Positions 1 through 6,666 of a stretch of DNA of 6,697 bases are shown in pieces (position 1 is the first letter of the stretch; each line of letters opens with the position of its first letter). The stretch is from Limnochordia bacterium (GTDB taxonomy: Bacteria; Bacillota; Limnochordia; Darwinibacteriales; B1SED10-159): the NCBI GenBank assembly GCA_007132255.1, contig SLOZ01000398.1:1-6697 (forward strand), read 5' to 3'. The notes beneath the pieces were generated by a model. The model searched no databases, was not told where the DNA came from, and saw nothing but the letters and a program-made list of their open reading frames with translations. The position numbers and the translations under genes are program-made.

Positions 1-22
1 TATTGGTTCCTTAAAAGAGTAG
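1..22 (+). CDS. C-terminal end of an upstream sugar ABC transporter permease (partial)
   Basis: Positions 2-22 read ATT GGT TCC TTA AAA GAG TAG, giving I-G-S-L-K-E-stop; base 1 is the third base of the preceding codon. From family knowledge, LplC/YtcP-type carbohydrate ABC permeases (MalG-like, CUT1) commonly end in V-x-I-G-[SA]-[LV]-K-G. Such a permease is often encoded directly before an LplA/YtcQ-type binding protein, which is the next gene here. Only six codons are visible, so the call rests on this short tail plus gene order. The gap to the binding-protein start is 44 bases with no obvious terminator, which supports cotranscription. Frame 1 is also open from 1 to 54, but its peptide resembles nothing I know. 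Confidence 0.55.
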
Positions 23-52
23 GGTTCGGCAGGGAAATGTGGAATACAAACT

Positions 53-60
53 AAGGAGGT
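53..60 (+). promoter_or_regulatory. Strong ribosome-binding site of the binding-protein gene
   Basis: AAGGAGGT lies six bases before the ATG at 67. It is a near-perfect complement of the 16S rRNA 3' end and is clearly the strongest such site in the window. The downstream regulator, kinase and hydrolase genes have shorter or more closely spaced sites. This fits the need for much more binding protein than regulator. Confidence 0.8.
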
Positions 61-66
61 TAAAAC

Positions 67-1617
67 ATGTTACGCACTTGGATAGGATACTGCTTAATTT
101 TCGTACTGCTCACAGCCGTGACTGGCAGCGGCTTCGCAGCCAGTGAACCGCTGGACTTCAGTTGGTATGTCAACTATGATTGGTACACAGCTCCCAACTG
201 GCCCAGCGACAGCGTGGGTGAAGAATGGATTCGCGACAACAAGAATGTTCAAATTGAGTGGATCTCCCCCCAGGGCGCTGCCCAGCATCGCCTCAGCCTG
301 ATGATGGTGAACGATGAGTATCCAGATGTGTTGGTTTTGGAACGGGGCGAGCAGGTGGAGCGCCTGGTGCAGGCCGGTAAACTTGTGCCCTTGGACGACT
401 GGATCGAAAACTCCAACCTGCGCTACTGGGCTGGCGATGCAACGTTGAACATGCTGCGCTCCAGTGACGGCAAGCTCTACCAGTTCCCCAATTGGTACAT
501 CGCAGAAGGCCGTTCCAACGGCAACTCGGGTTGGATTATCAACACCGAGATCTATGAAGCCTTAGGTGAGCCACCGTTGGCCACCACCGAGGATCTCTAT
601 GCCTATCTGCAGTTGGTGAAGCAGGAGTATCCCAATGTCATACCACTGGAGTCCTTAGAAGACTTTCAAGCCGGCAACATCATTTATTCTGCCTTTGGTG
701 AAGAACGGAACTCGCTGTTCCTCTCGAATATGGTCTTCCCTGATAACGGTGAACTGCGGTCGATCTTTGATGACCCGGCCTTCTTGGACGCCGTCGTATT
801 CACGAACAAATTGTTCGGCGAAGGCCTCATAACCCAAGATGGCTTCACCCAGACTCGTGACCAAGCCCGGGAAAAGATTGCTACCCAGCGCTTCGCCGTC
901 TATGCTGGTAATGACGCCATTGCCCCGGCCCGCCAAGCCGTGAACCAGTCAGGCCAAGACAAGGCGTTCTACCAAGCGATCTGGCCCATTCACAAACCGG
1001 GTCTGGATCCTGACCGCATTACACCCAGCCAGTACAACACACTGGGTTGGAATGTCAATGTGATCAGCGTTGATGCTGCCGATCCCCAGCGCATCTTTGA
1101 CTACCTGGATTGGCTCACCGGTGCTGAAGGCCAACGCACCATCCGTTTCGGTCCCATTGGCCACCACTATGATGAAGTGGACGAGCAGGGTTACCCCATC
1201 TTCAACGATCTGTTCCACGAGACACCGGTGTCGGAGCGGCGTTGGGGCGGTGCTAACTATGTGGGCAACACTGTTTGGGCCGATACCGCTGGTGTTTGGT
1301 TCGAGATGCAGCAGCCCGAGGAAGACCGGGAGTGGGGCTTGGAGAACCAGTACAGCGTGACCTGGAATACCAGTCTCAATACCACATCCTTCAGCAATAT
1401 TCGGCCGCTGCCGAATACAGCCGAAGGCCAAATCTTCCAGCGTGTCCAGGACATCTATGAACTGGCCTATGCCCAGATGGTCTTTGCCGACAGCGCGGCG
1501 GAAGTGGAGTCGATTCTCGACCGTGCCCGCAGTGATGCCGACCGCGCCGGCTTTGAGCGAGTGGTAACGTACATGAACGAAAAGTACCAAGAGAATCTAG
1601 AGCTCATGGGTCGCTAG
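67..1617 (+). CDS. Extracellular carbohydrate-binding protein of an ABC importer (family 1, LplA/YtcQ-like)
   Basis: This 516-residue protein is the substrate-capturing subunit of a CUT1-type sugar importer and acts outside the cytoplasmic membrane. Residues 1-24 form a Sec signal peptide: Arg3, a hydrophobic core at about 6-19, then G-S-G-F-A-A-S, with likely cleavage after Ala24. The mature N-terminus carries D-F-S-W-Y-V-N-Y-D-W-Y (30-40), an aromatic opening typical of LplA/YtcQ-type proteins. Later come a Y-P-D-V-L-V segment and K-L-V-P-L-D-D-W-I, typical of family 1 solute-binding folds. The length suits this large-SBP subgroup. An unusual feature is the absence of a lipobox: the only early Cys (C9) sits inside the hydrophobic core, so the protein is probably not lipid-anchored. 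A permease tail lies upstream and a two-component system and glycosidase follow, pointing to oligosaccharide uptake. The substrate cannot be read from the sequence. The start is fixed by AAGGAGGT six bases upstream. Confidence 0.9.
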   Translation: MLRTWIGYCLIFVLLTAVTGSGFAASEPLDFSWYVNYDWYTAPNWPSDSVGEEWIRDNKNVQIEWISPQGAAQHRLSLMMVNDEYPDVLVLERGEQVERLVQAGKLVPLDDWIENSNLRYWAGDATLNMLRSSDGKLYQFPNWYIAEGRSNGNSGWIINTEIYEALGEPPLATTEDLYAYLQLVKQEYPNVIPLESLEDFQAGNIIYSAFGEERNSLFLSNMVFPDNGELRSIFDDPAFLDAVVFTNKLFGEGLITQDGFTQTRDQAREKIATQRFAVYAGNDAIAPARQAVNQSGQDKAFYQAIWPIHKPGLDPDRITPSQYNTLGWNVNVISVDAADPQRIFDYLDWLTGAEGQRTIRFGPIGHHYDEVDEQGYPIFNDLFHETPVSERRWGGANYVGNTVWADTAGVWFEMQQPEEDREWGLENQYSVTWNTSLNTTSFSNIRPLPNTAEGQIFQRVQDIYELAYAQMVFADSAAEVESILDRARSDADRAGFERVVTYMNEKYQENLELMGR

Positions 1618-1647
1618 GATTGTAAGACTGCAGGATTGTGAGACTGC
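1616..1647 (+). repeat. 16-bp tandem duplication overlapping the stop codon
   Basis: AGGATTGTAAGACTGC (1616-1631) is followed at once by AGGATTGTGAGACTGC (1632-1647); 15 of 16 positions match. The first copy begins with the last two bases of the TAG stop of the binding-protein gene. It forms no hairpin that I can see. It may be a slippage duplication in the 3' untranslated stretch. Confidence 0.85.
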
Positions 1648-1658
1648 GATACGAGCAG

Positions 1659-1704
1659 CAGGAACAAGCTGGGGCCAGCGGGGTGCTGACCCGGCTTGTT
1701 CTTG
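1659..1704 (+). terminator. Strong intergenic hairpin: leaky terminator, attenuator or mRNA 3'-end stabiliser
   Basis: Bases 1659-1673 pair with 1690-1704 along 15 base pairs, two of them G-U (1661/1702 and 1670/1693). Inside the 16-base loop, CAGC (1676-1679) can pair with GCTG (1685-1688), extending the stem around a GGGGT tip. The 3' side is followed by AATCATT rather than a clean run of T, although the distal arm itself is T-rich. A fully efficient intrinsic terminator is therefore unlikely. The hairpin sits between the binding-protein stop and the regulator start, the usual place for a structure that protects SBP mRNA or lowers readthrough into regulatory genes. No convincing new promoter is visible between it and the regulator. 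Confidence 0.6.
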
Positions 1705-1721
1705 AATCATTCAGCGGAAGT

Positions 1722-1728
1722 AGGTGAG
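1722..1728 (+). promoter_or_regulatory. Ribosome-binding site that sets the response-regulator start at 1733
   Basis: AGGTGAG ends four bases before the ATG at 1733. The in-frame GTG at 1725-side of this site (codon beginning at 1724) lies inside it and has only a weak GGAAG upstream with three bases of spacing. The hydrolase gene downstream uses the same AGGTGA with similarly short spacing, so the ATG is the better start. Confidence 0.65.
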
Positions 1729-1732
1729 CGGC

Positions 1733-3301
1733 ATGGCATACCGGGTATTGTTGGTCGATGACGACCCCATAGAACTGCAGGGCCTGCAGGAATTGGTGCC
1801 CTGGGAGCGTTTTGGCATGGTTGTGGTGGACACAGCCCCCAATGGCATTCAAGCCCTGAGCAAACTGCGGCAGTTACAGCCTGATCTGATGATTACCGAT
1901 ATTCGCATGCCGCGCCTTAATGGCCTGGATCTTGCTCATGAAGCGAAGGCTGTTGTGCCGCAGTTGAAGATCATCTTTGCCAGTGGCTACGATGACTTCC
2001 AGTATGCTAAGCGCGCCATTGAACTCAGTGCCGATGCCTATGTCTTAAAGCCCGTGGATGATACCGAACTCTTCCGGGCGTTGGAACGGGTTGTGGAGCA
2101 GCTCGAGGCCAGGCAGCGCCGGGAGCAGGAGCAGCAAAACCTCGAGCGCTCGCGCTCGTATATCACGCGGCAGCTGCTGTTTGACCTCTTGGAGAACGGC
2201 ATGGCCCTGCCCGACAACGGTTTACCCACAGGCTGCAGTTGGAACTGGGACCACAACGTCTATGCAGCTGTGGCCGAGTTGGACAATGTTCCGCAGATCC
2301 TGCACGATCACCCGGGTGAGGACGGCAGTGTTCTTTTGGGAGCCCGCCGCCAGACCATGATGGACTTTCTGGAACAGCACGGTGACTGCCTCTATTGTCC
2401 TACGGACCAGCATCGCGTGGCGGTCATTCTCCCAGCCGATCTAGGCTTCCGGACACTCTTCAGCCAATGGATGGACTATGTCCAGCAGACCGCAGGTGAT
2501 ACCATGACCATTGGGGTTGGCTCAGCGGTGGCGGGGCCTAATACCTGGCCGGGCAGTTATCGGCAGGGGCGCAGTGCCCTAAACTATAAGATGTTCTACG
2601 GCAAAGACCGCGTGATCTACTACCGCGAGCGCAGTGTGGACACAGCTGCGGCCATCCAAAACCTCAAAGGCATTCGCGACGAACTACTTACCGCTGTGGT
2701 CCAGGGTGATGGCGACGCCGTGGAACGAAGAGTCCAGGACATGTCCCTGGAACTGCGAGAGTTCCCCGAAAAAGAAGCGGTCTACAACTATTGTCTGCAG
2801 CTGCTGATCCGTCTGGGCCGTCAACTGGAGGATTATCAGATCCGGGTCGCTGATGTTTGGGAATTCGAGGGTGTGAATATGCTGACGCTGGCACAGTTCG
2901 AGACCACCGTCGATCTGCAGGATTGGCTGGGCGCAAAACTGCGAGTGGTCGCCGACGAAATATCCCAGCGCCAGACACAGACCCACCATCGACTGCTGGC
3001 CGACATCCAGGGTTATGCCGAGGAGCACCTGGCTGGCAATCTGCGGCTGCGCGACGTTGCAGAGGAGTTCGGCTATTCTCCCAACTACTTAGGGCGCGTC
3101 TTTCGCGACGGCTATGGGATGTCGTTCAGCGATTATGTCCTGCAGCTGCGGATGGAAAAGGCGGCCCAGTTGCTGCGGGAATCGTCCTGGAAAATCTACC
3201 GCATTGCCGACGAGGTCGGGTACAACAATTTGACGTACTTCAACCGGCAGTTCAAAGACTACTTTCACCTGACGCCTGGTGACTATCGGAAAACCTGTTA
3301 G
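1733..3301 (+). CDS. YesN-type response regulator with AraC-family DNA-binding domain
   Basis: This 522-residue cytoplasmic transcription regulator is the probable partner of the kinase encoded next. Residues 1-120 form a receiver domain: acidic pocket D9-D10-D11, phosphoacceptor D56 in I-T-D-I-R-M-P, switch Ser84 in F-A-S-G-Y-D-D-F, and Lys106 in L-K-P-V. The middle (about 130-420) includes M-T-I-G-V-G at 258 followed by S-Y-R-Q-G-R-S-A-L-N-Y-K, the pattern of the degenerate GGDEF-like region of YesN proteins. Residues 421-522 are an AraC double helix-turn-helix, with D-V-A-E-E-F-G-Y-S-P-N-Y-L (441-453) and I-A-D-E-V-G-Y-N-N-L-T-Y-F (491-503), ending in L-T-P-G-D-Y-R. All key receiver residues are intact, so phosphorylation control is expected. 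The likely target is the promoter of this sugar operon, which is not in the window. An in-frame GTG at 1724 would add three residues, but the ATG at 1733 has the better ribosome-binding site and gives the usual N-terminus. Confidence 0.93.
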   Translation: MAYRVLLVDDDPIELQGLQELVPWERFGMVVVDTAPNGIQALSKLRQLQPDLMITDIRMPRLNGLDLAHEAKAVVPQLKIIFASGYDDFQYAKRAIELSADAYVLKPVDDTELFRALERVVEQLEARQRREQEQQNLERSRSYITRQLLFDLLENGMALPDNGLPTGCSWNWDHNVYAAVAELDNVPQILHDHPGEDGSVLLGARRQTMMDFLEQHGDCLYCPTDQHRVAVILPADLGFRTLFSQWMDYVQQTAGDTMTIGVGSAVAGPNTWPGSYRQGRSALNYKMFYGKDRVIYYRERSVDTAAAIQNLKGIRDELLTAVVQGDGDAVERRVQDMSLELREFPEKEAVYNYCLQLLIRLGRQLEDYQIRVADVWEFEGVNMLTLAQFETTVDLQDWLGAKLRVVADEISQRQTQTHHRLLADIQGYAEEHLAGNLRLRDVAEEFGYSPNYLGRVFRDGYGMSFSDYVLQLRMEKAAQLLRESSWKIYRIADEVGYNNLTYFNRQFKDYFHLTPGDYRKTC

Positions 3302-3312
3302 GGGACGGAACT

Positions 3313-5058
3313 ATGTACAGACGACCTTGGTCTTTCGGCACAAGGCTTATCGCATCGTACATGGCGCTGCTTTTGGTGGCGATTCTTGGGTTGGGCATGT
3401 ATATCTTCACTACACAGACGCAGGCTCTGACAGAACAAGCCCAGCAGGCGATGACAGGCACGCTCACACAGATCCAGCAGAACATCGCCGTTCCTGTGGC
3501 CACTGCCATGCGCATGGCCCATGAAGTGACCAATGATTATCGGCTGCAGCAGTATCTCGAACTGGAGCATTCACCTTGGCACAGCTATGAGCAGACGACG
3601 AATTACTTCACGCCAAAGATGCGTTCTGTGCTGGTCCTGGCTTCCCATCCAACCTGGCTTGATGTCTACCACGGTAATGCGACGCTGCCGGAAATCTACT
3701 GGGATGAAGTGCAGCGGCCACCGCTGGCCAGTGGCACTCTGTTCAATCTGCGGACCATCGAACGTGTCAGTGCTGAGGACTGGTTCCATGATCTAGGGGT
3801 GCTGGCTTTGGACGAAGGCGTGTGGCGGCAGGTGGGAACCGATGCCCTGCACGGGTACATCTCCTATCTCAAGACCATCTACAATCTGCCGCGCACGACT
3901 CCTTTGGGTTTTGTGCGCATCCGCATGGCCGTTCATGATGTGTTAGCAGCTGTTTCTGGAGCCGATCTGATGGAAGGCTTGGTGCTGCAGGTCTGGGATG
4001 GCCACGGCCAAACGCTGACCGGGAATGTGCAGCAATCTGCCGCCACTGGTTCTGGCACTCAGAACGCTGCCATGACCGTGGAAAAACCCATTGCCGGAAC
4101 GCAATGGTTCCTCCAGGCCAGCATTCCCTATGCCATTTTGCATCGTTCGGCCCGGGAAGCCCGCAATTTGATCTTTCTTTTGTGTGCTGTGCTGTTCGCC
4201 ACGTTAACACCTATTGGGATACTAATCTCACACCATTTTGGCCGTCGGATTAATGACGTGGTGGAAGCGATGGAAGGCTTTCAACAGGGCGACTTTTCCC
4301 TGCGGCTGCCAGTCAAGACCAATGGCCACAGCGGCGATGATGAGTTAGGGCGGATGGCCCGCTCCTTCAACCACATGGCAGAAACCATCGGTGATTTGAT
4401 CAACCAGGTGTATGTCGGCTCGCTGCGCAAGAAGGATGCCGAACTGCAGTTACTGCAGGCCCAGATTAACCCGCACTTTTTGTATAATTCCTTGTCCTTG
4501 ATCAGTCGCGGTGCCCGTTTGGGACAACCCGAGCACGTGCATCGCTTGGTGATGGCCTTGGCTAAGTTCTACCGCTTGTCCTTAAACCGCGGCGGCATGG
4601 TCTTCGGACTGCAGGATGAACTGGACTTGGTGGAAGCGTATGTCACTGTGCAGGAACTGCGGGGGTCGCGTTCGTTCACCGTGGACTATGACGTGGACGT
4701 CGATGTCATTGGGCTGCGGGTGATGAAATGCATTCTGCAGCCCTTCGTGGAAAACGTTTTTGTCCATTCGGGCTGTCTTGAACCTTTGTACATTCGCATT
4801 GCCGTGCGCCAGAGCGCCGATGTGTTGACGCTGAAGGTCATTGACAATGGCTATGGTATATCTCAGGAACACATTGCGCAAATTCTGTCAGCGGATGGTG
4901 CTGGTTACGGCGTACGCAATGTGGATCAACGCTTAAAGACATATTATGGCCGGCCATTCGGCGTCGAAATTGTCAGCCGCTTGGGCTGCGGGACAGCAGT
5001 GATCATCCGCGTGCCCAGCGATGCTTCCGATACCCGTGTCCAGCCAAACAATGAATGA
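3313..5058 (+). CDS. YesM/LytS-type sensor histidine kinase
   Basis: This 581-residue membrane kinase begins 11 bases after the regulator stop, so the two are almost certainly cotranscribed. Domains in order: membrane segment 1 at about 12-34; an extracytoplasmic sensor region of about 250 residues (35-285), probably Cache-like; membrane segment 2 at about 286-306 with a helix proline (P300); HAMP linker from about 307 with D-E-L-G at 343-346; a His_kinase domain with phosphoacceptor His388 in Q-I-N-P-H-F-L-Y-N-S-L; and an ATPase domain with N481 in Q-P-F-V-E-N, D511 in D-N-G-Y-G-I, and a G-Y-G-V-R-N-V box at 531-537. All catalytic motifs are present. By family precedent it phosphorylates the regulator encoded just upstream (regulator first, kinase second, the reverse of the common yesM-yesN order). 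The ligand is unknown; a sugar or sugar-loaded binding protein would fit. The ribosome-binding site is a G-rich stretch overlapping the preceding stop. Confidence 0.93.
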   Translation: MYRRPWSFGTRLIASYMALLLVAILGLGMYIFTTQTQALTEQAQQAMTGTLTQIQQNIAVPVATAMRMAHEVTNDYRLQQYLELEHSPWHSYEQTTNYFTPKMRSVLVLASHPTWLDVYHGNATLPEIYWDEVQRPPLASGTLFNLRTIERVSAEDWFHDLGVLALDEGVWRQVGTDALHGYISYLKTIYNLPRTTPLGFVRIRMAVHDVLAAVSGADLMEGLVLQVWDGHGQTLTGNVQQSAATGSGTQNAAMTVEKPIAGTQWFLQASIPYAILHRSAREARNLIFLLCAVLFATLTPIGILISHHFGRRINDVVEAMEGFQQGDFSLRLPVKTNGHSGDDELGRMARSFNHMAETIGDLINQVYVGSLRKKDAELQLLQAQINPHFLYNSLSLISRGARLGQPEHVHRLVMALAKFYRLSLNRGGMVFGLQDELDLVEAYVTVQELRGSRSFTVDYDVDVDVIGLRVMKCILQPFVENVFVHSGCLEPLYIRIAVRQSADVLTLKVIDNGYGISQEHIAQILSADGAGYGVRNVDQRLKTYYGRPFGVEIVSRLGCGTAVIIRVPSDASDTRVQPNNE

Positions 5059-5063
5059 GGTGA
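5058..5063 (+). promoter_or_regulatory. Ribosome-binding site of the hydrolase gene, overlapping the kinase stop
   Basis: AGGTGA starts on the last base of the kinase TGA stop and ends three bases before the ATG at 5067. A second in-frame ATG at 5076 would have twelve bases of spacing and would drop the first three residues (M-L-R). The first ATG is preferred because the regulator gene uses equally short spacing, but the choice is not certain. The arrangement suggests translational coupling with the kinase. Confidence 0.55.
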
Positions 5064-5066
5064 CGT

Positions 5067-6509
5067 ATGCTTCGGATGCAAGTACAATTCGACAAGCCGC
5101 TGCGGCGGTGGGATGGATTTGGCATTAACTATGTGGAAATTGCCCAGACCGATGACTATGAGCGGTATCCCCAGGATTACGGCGGTCTGAGCACGTTGGC
5201 CGAAGAGGATCGACAGGCGGTACTGGATGCCATCTTTGGTGAGGATGGGCTGCAGCCTACCCTGGTCAAGATGTTCTTTGGACCCTTCATGCAGGCCCAG
5301 CCGTTGGGCGAAACTACAGATGCAAAACCCAACGGCCAGCAGCTGCTGGTGGACTTAGATCACTATGATCACACAACCACGACCCCTTGGATGCGCTACT
5401 TTGTCCAGGAAGGGCTGCGGCGGACTCGGGAGCGGGGTGAGGATCTCAAGATTGTCACGACCATGTATGCTCCACCGGCGTTCATGACCAAGCAGGGTTT
5501 CCTGCGGGGACGCGACTTAGATCCACAATACCTTTGGGAGTGCGCCAAGTACATGGCGGCGTGGGTTAAGTATCTGCGCGATGTGGAATCCCTGCCCGTG
5601 ACGGCCCTCAGTCTGCACAACGAAGGCGAAGATCATGCTCGCTGGCCGGAAGATGCCGACGATCCGAATTTTGGCCCCGGCCATGACTATAATCTGTATT
5701 GGCCGCCGGAACTGCTGGTGGAAATGCTGCCGATTGTGCGGCAGGTCTTGGACGCCAATGGTCTCAGCGATGTCCTCGTGGCACCGGGTGAAACCACCAA
5801 TTGGTATCGCTTTGATCAATGGGGTTATGCAGCCGCCATTGCCGATGATCCGGCCGCCCTGGATGCCCTTGGACTGATTAGCTCCCATGGCTTTTTGACA
5901 TTTAATAAAAATCGCTGGTTTGCCGACACCCGCAGCGTAGGCAATGATCTGCTCCGCCAGGCCAAACCCGGTCTGCACAGCTGGGTGACCTCCATTGCCT
6001 GGGGTGACATGGACGTGCACTTTCTGGAACAATATCGGCATAATATCTATTCCGTCAAGGTGAACGGTCTGATCCCTTGGGCCTGCATGCAGAATCCAGA
6101 GCAGTGGCACCGCGGCGATCCCAACCCGGGCACCGCCTTCCGCATCGATGGCAAAGGCGGCTGGCAGCAACTGCCCGGCTATGACTTCTACAAACAGGTC
6201 TGCCGCTGGGCCCGGCCGGGTATGGATGTGGCCCAGGTCAGCTCCAATGATACGCAGTTGGGAGTTCTCGCCTTCGCCAGCGGTCAACATGCGACGGCTC
6301 CGGACGTCTTCGTGGTCCTAAATACGTCCACCGAAGCCAAGACAGCAGCTGTGGCACTGACCGGCACCGAACACAAGCAGTTTTGCGTCTATAGGACGAC
6401 CCCGGACAGCGGCTACCAGATGGTGGAAACGGTGAGTACATCTGACGGTGCGCTGCGTTACGATTTCCCAGCAGAGTCAGCCACCACCTTTGTGGGCTGC
6501 GAGGGTTAA
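5067..6509 (+). CDS. Cytoplasmic GH30-like (clan GH-A) glycoside hydrolase homologue with atypical nucleophile site
   Basis: This 480-residue protein has no signal peptide or membrane segment, so it should act in the cytoplasm on imported sugar chains. The N-terminus W-D-G-F-G-I-N-Y-V-E (about 14-24) matches the opening of GH30-type enzymes. A TIM barrel is suggested by Y-A-P-P-A-F-M-T-K, by S-L-H-N-E-G-E-D at the end of strand 4 (E186 as acid/base candidate), G-E-T-T-N-W-Y-R-F (E242), S-S-H-G-F (H274), and L-I-P-W-A for strand 8. A C-terminal beta-sandwich region (about 390-480) follows, as in GH30 and GH39. At the strand-7 site, where retaining clan GH-A enzymes carry the nucleophile Glu, the sequence is H-S-W-V-T-S (304-309), with Ser309 instead. 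The substrate is unknown and the protein may belong to an uncharacterised family. It starts eight bases after the kinase stop, so it is part of the same operon. A glycosidase role is likely by fold; catalysis by the standard mechanism is doubtful. Confidence 0.8.
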   Translation: MLRMQVQFDKPLRRWDGFGINYVEIAQTDDYERYPQDYGGLSTLAEEDRQAVLDAIFGEDGLQPTLVKMFFGPFMQAQPLGETTDAKPNGQQLLVDLDHYDHTTTTPWMRYFVQEGLRRTRERGEDLKIVTTMYAPPAFMTKQGFLRGRDLDPQYLWECAKYMAAWVKYLRDVESLPVTALSLHNEGEDHARWPEDADDPNFGPGHDYNLYWPPELLVEMLPIVRQVLDANGLSDVLVAPGETTNWYRFDQWGYAAAIADDPAALDALGLISSHGFLTFNKNRWFADTRSVGNDLLRQAKPGLHSWVTSIAWGDMDVHFLEQYRHNIYSVKVNGLIPWACMQNPEQWHRGDPNPGTAFRIDGKGGWQQLPGYDFYKQVCRWARPGMDVAQVSSNDTQLGVLAFASGQHATAPDVFVVLNTSTEAKTAAVALTGTEHKQFCVYRTTPDSGYQMVETVSTSDGALRYDFPAESATTFVGCEG

Positions 6510-6537
6510 GGACGCTGGAGTTGCGCAAAATCTTGCT

Positions 6538-6627
6538 GATGCTATGTACAAGGGTGGTGCTATGGACTAACCGGATGCTATGCACCAACCGGATGCTATG
6601 CACCAACCGGATGCTATGCATACCGAA
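6538..6627 (+). repeat. Five 18-bp tandem repeats (minisatellite-like)
   Basis: The consensus unit is GATGCTATGCACCAACCG. Units run 6538-6555 (diverged), 6556-6573 (partly diverged), 6574-6591 and 6592-6609 (identical), and 6610-6627 (first part conserved, then diverged). They begin 28 bases after the hydrolase stop and end 39 bases before the next start. The gap from 6510 to 6666 holds nothing else that I can support: no clear promoter and no convincing terminator. The period is a multiple of three, so the array reads D-A-M-H-Q-P repeatedly in one forward frame, but that frame has no ribosome-binding site and is cut by stops on both sides. Confidence 0.9.
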
Positions 6628-6666
6628 GTGAGCTGAACCGAAAAAGAACTAGAATGGAGGATGACC

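Noticed and set aside
1..54. Forward frame 1 is open from the window edge to a TAA at 52-54 and could be the upstream gene's end.
   Set aside because: Its peptide resembles no known ending and its stop sits on the ribosome-binding site of the next gene. The frame ending at 22 gives a recognisable permease tail instead.
949..1590. Long open frame on the minus strand inside the binding-protein gene.
   Set aside because: It is wholly antisense to a clearly coding gene, its translation shows no recognisable domain, and such shadows are common in sequence of this composition.
1636..1664. TTGTGA at 1636 as a -35 element for a separate regulator promoter.
   Set aside because: At 16-18 bases downstream there is no A/T-rich -10; the sequence there is the GC-containing stem of the hairpin.
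5517..6290. Long open frame (257 codons) on the minus strand inside the hydrolase gene.
   Set aside because: The forward frame has family motifs throughout; the antisense translation has none.
6521..6536. TTGCGCAA palindrome and GCAA-AATC-TTGC mini-hairpin as an operator or terminator after the hydrolase.
   Set aside because: Arms of only four bases and no T-run; such short palindromes are expected by chance.
6558..6620. TGCTATG in each 18-bp unit as repeated extended -10 promoter elements.
   Set aside because: The hexamer TATGCA is a poor -10 match and no -35 element is found at suitable spacing.
6538..6627. CRISPR-like array.
   Set aside because: The 18-bp units are directly adjacent with no spacers between them.
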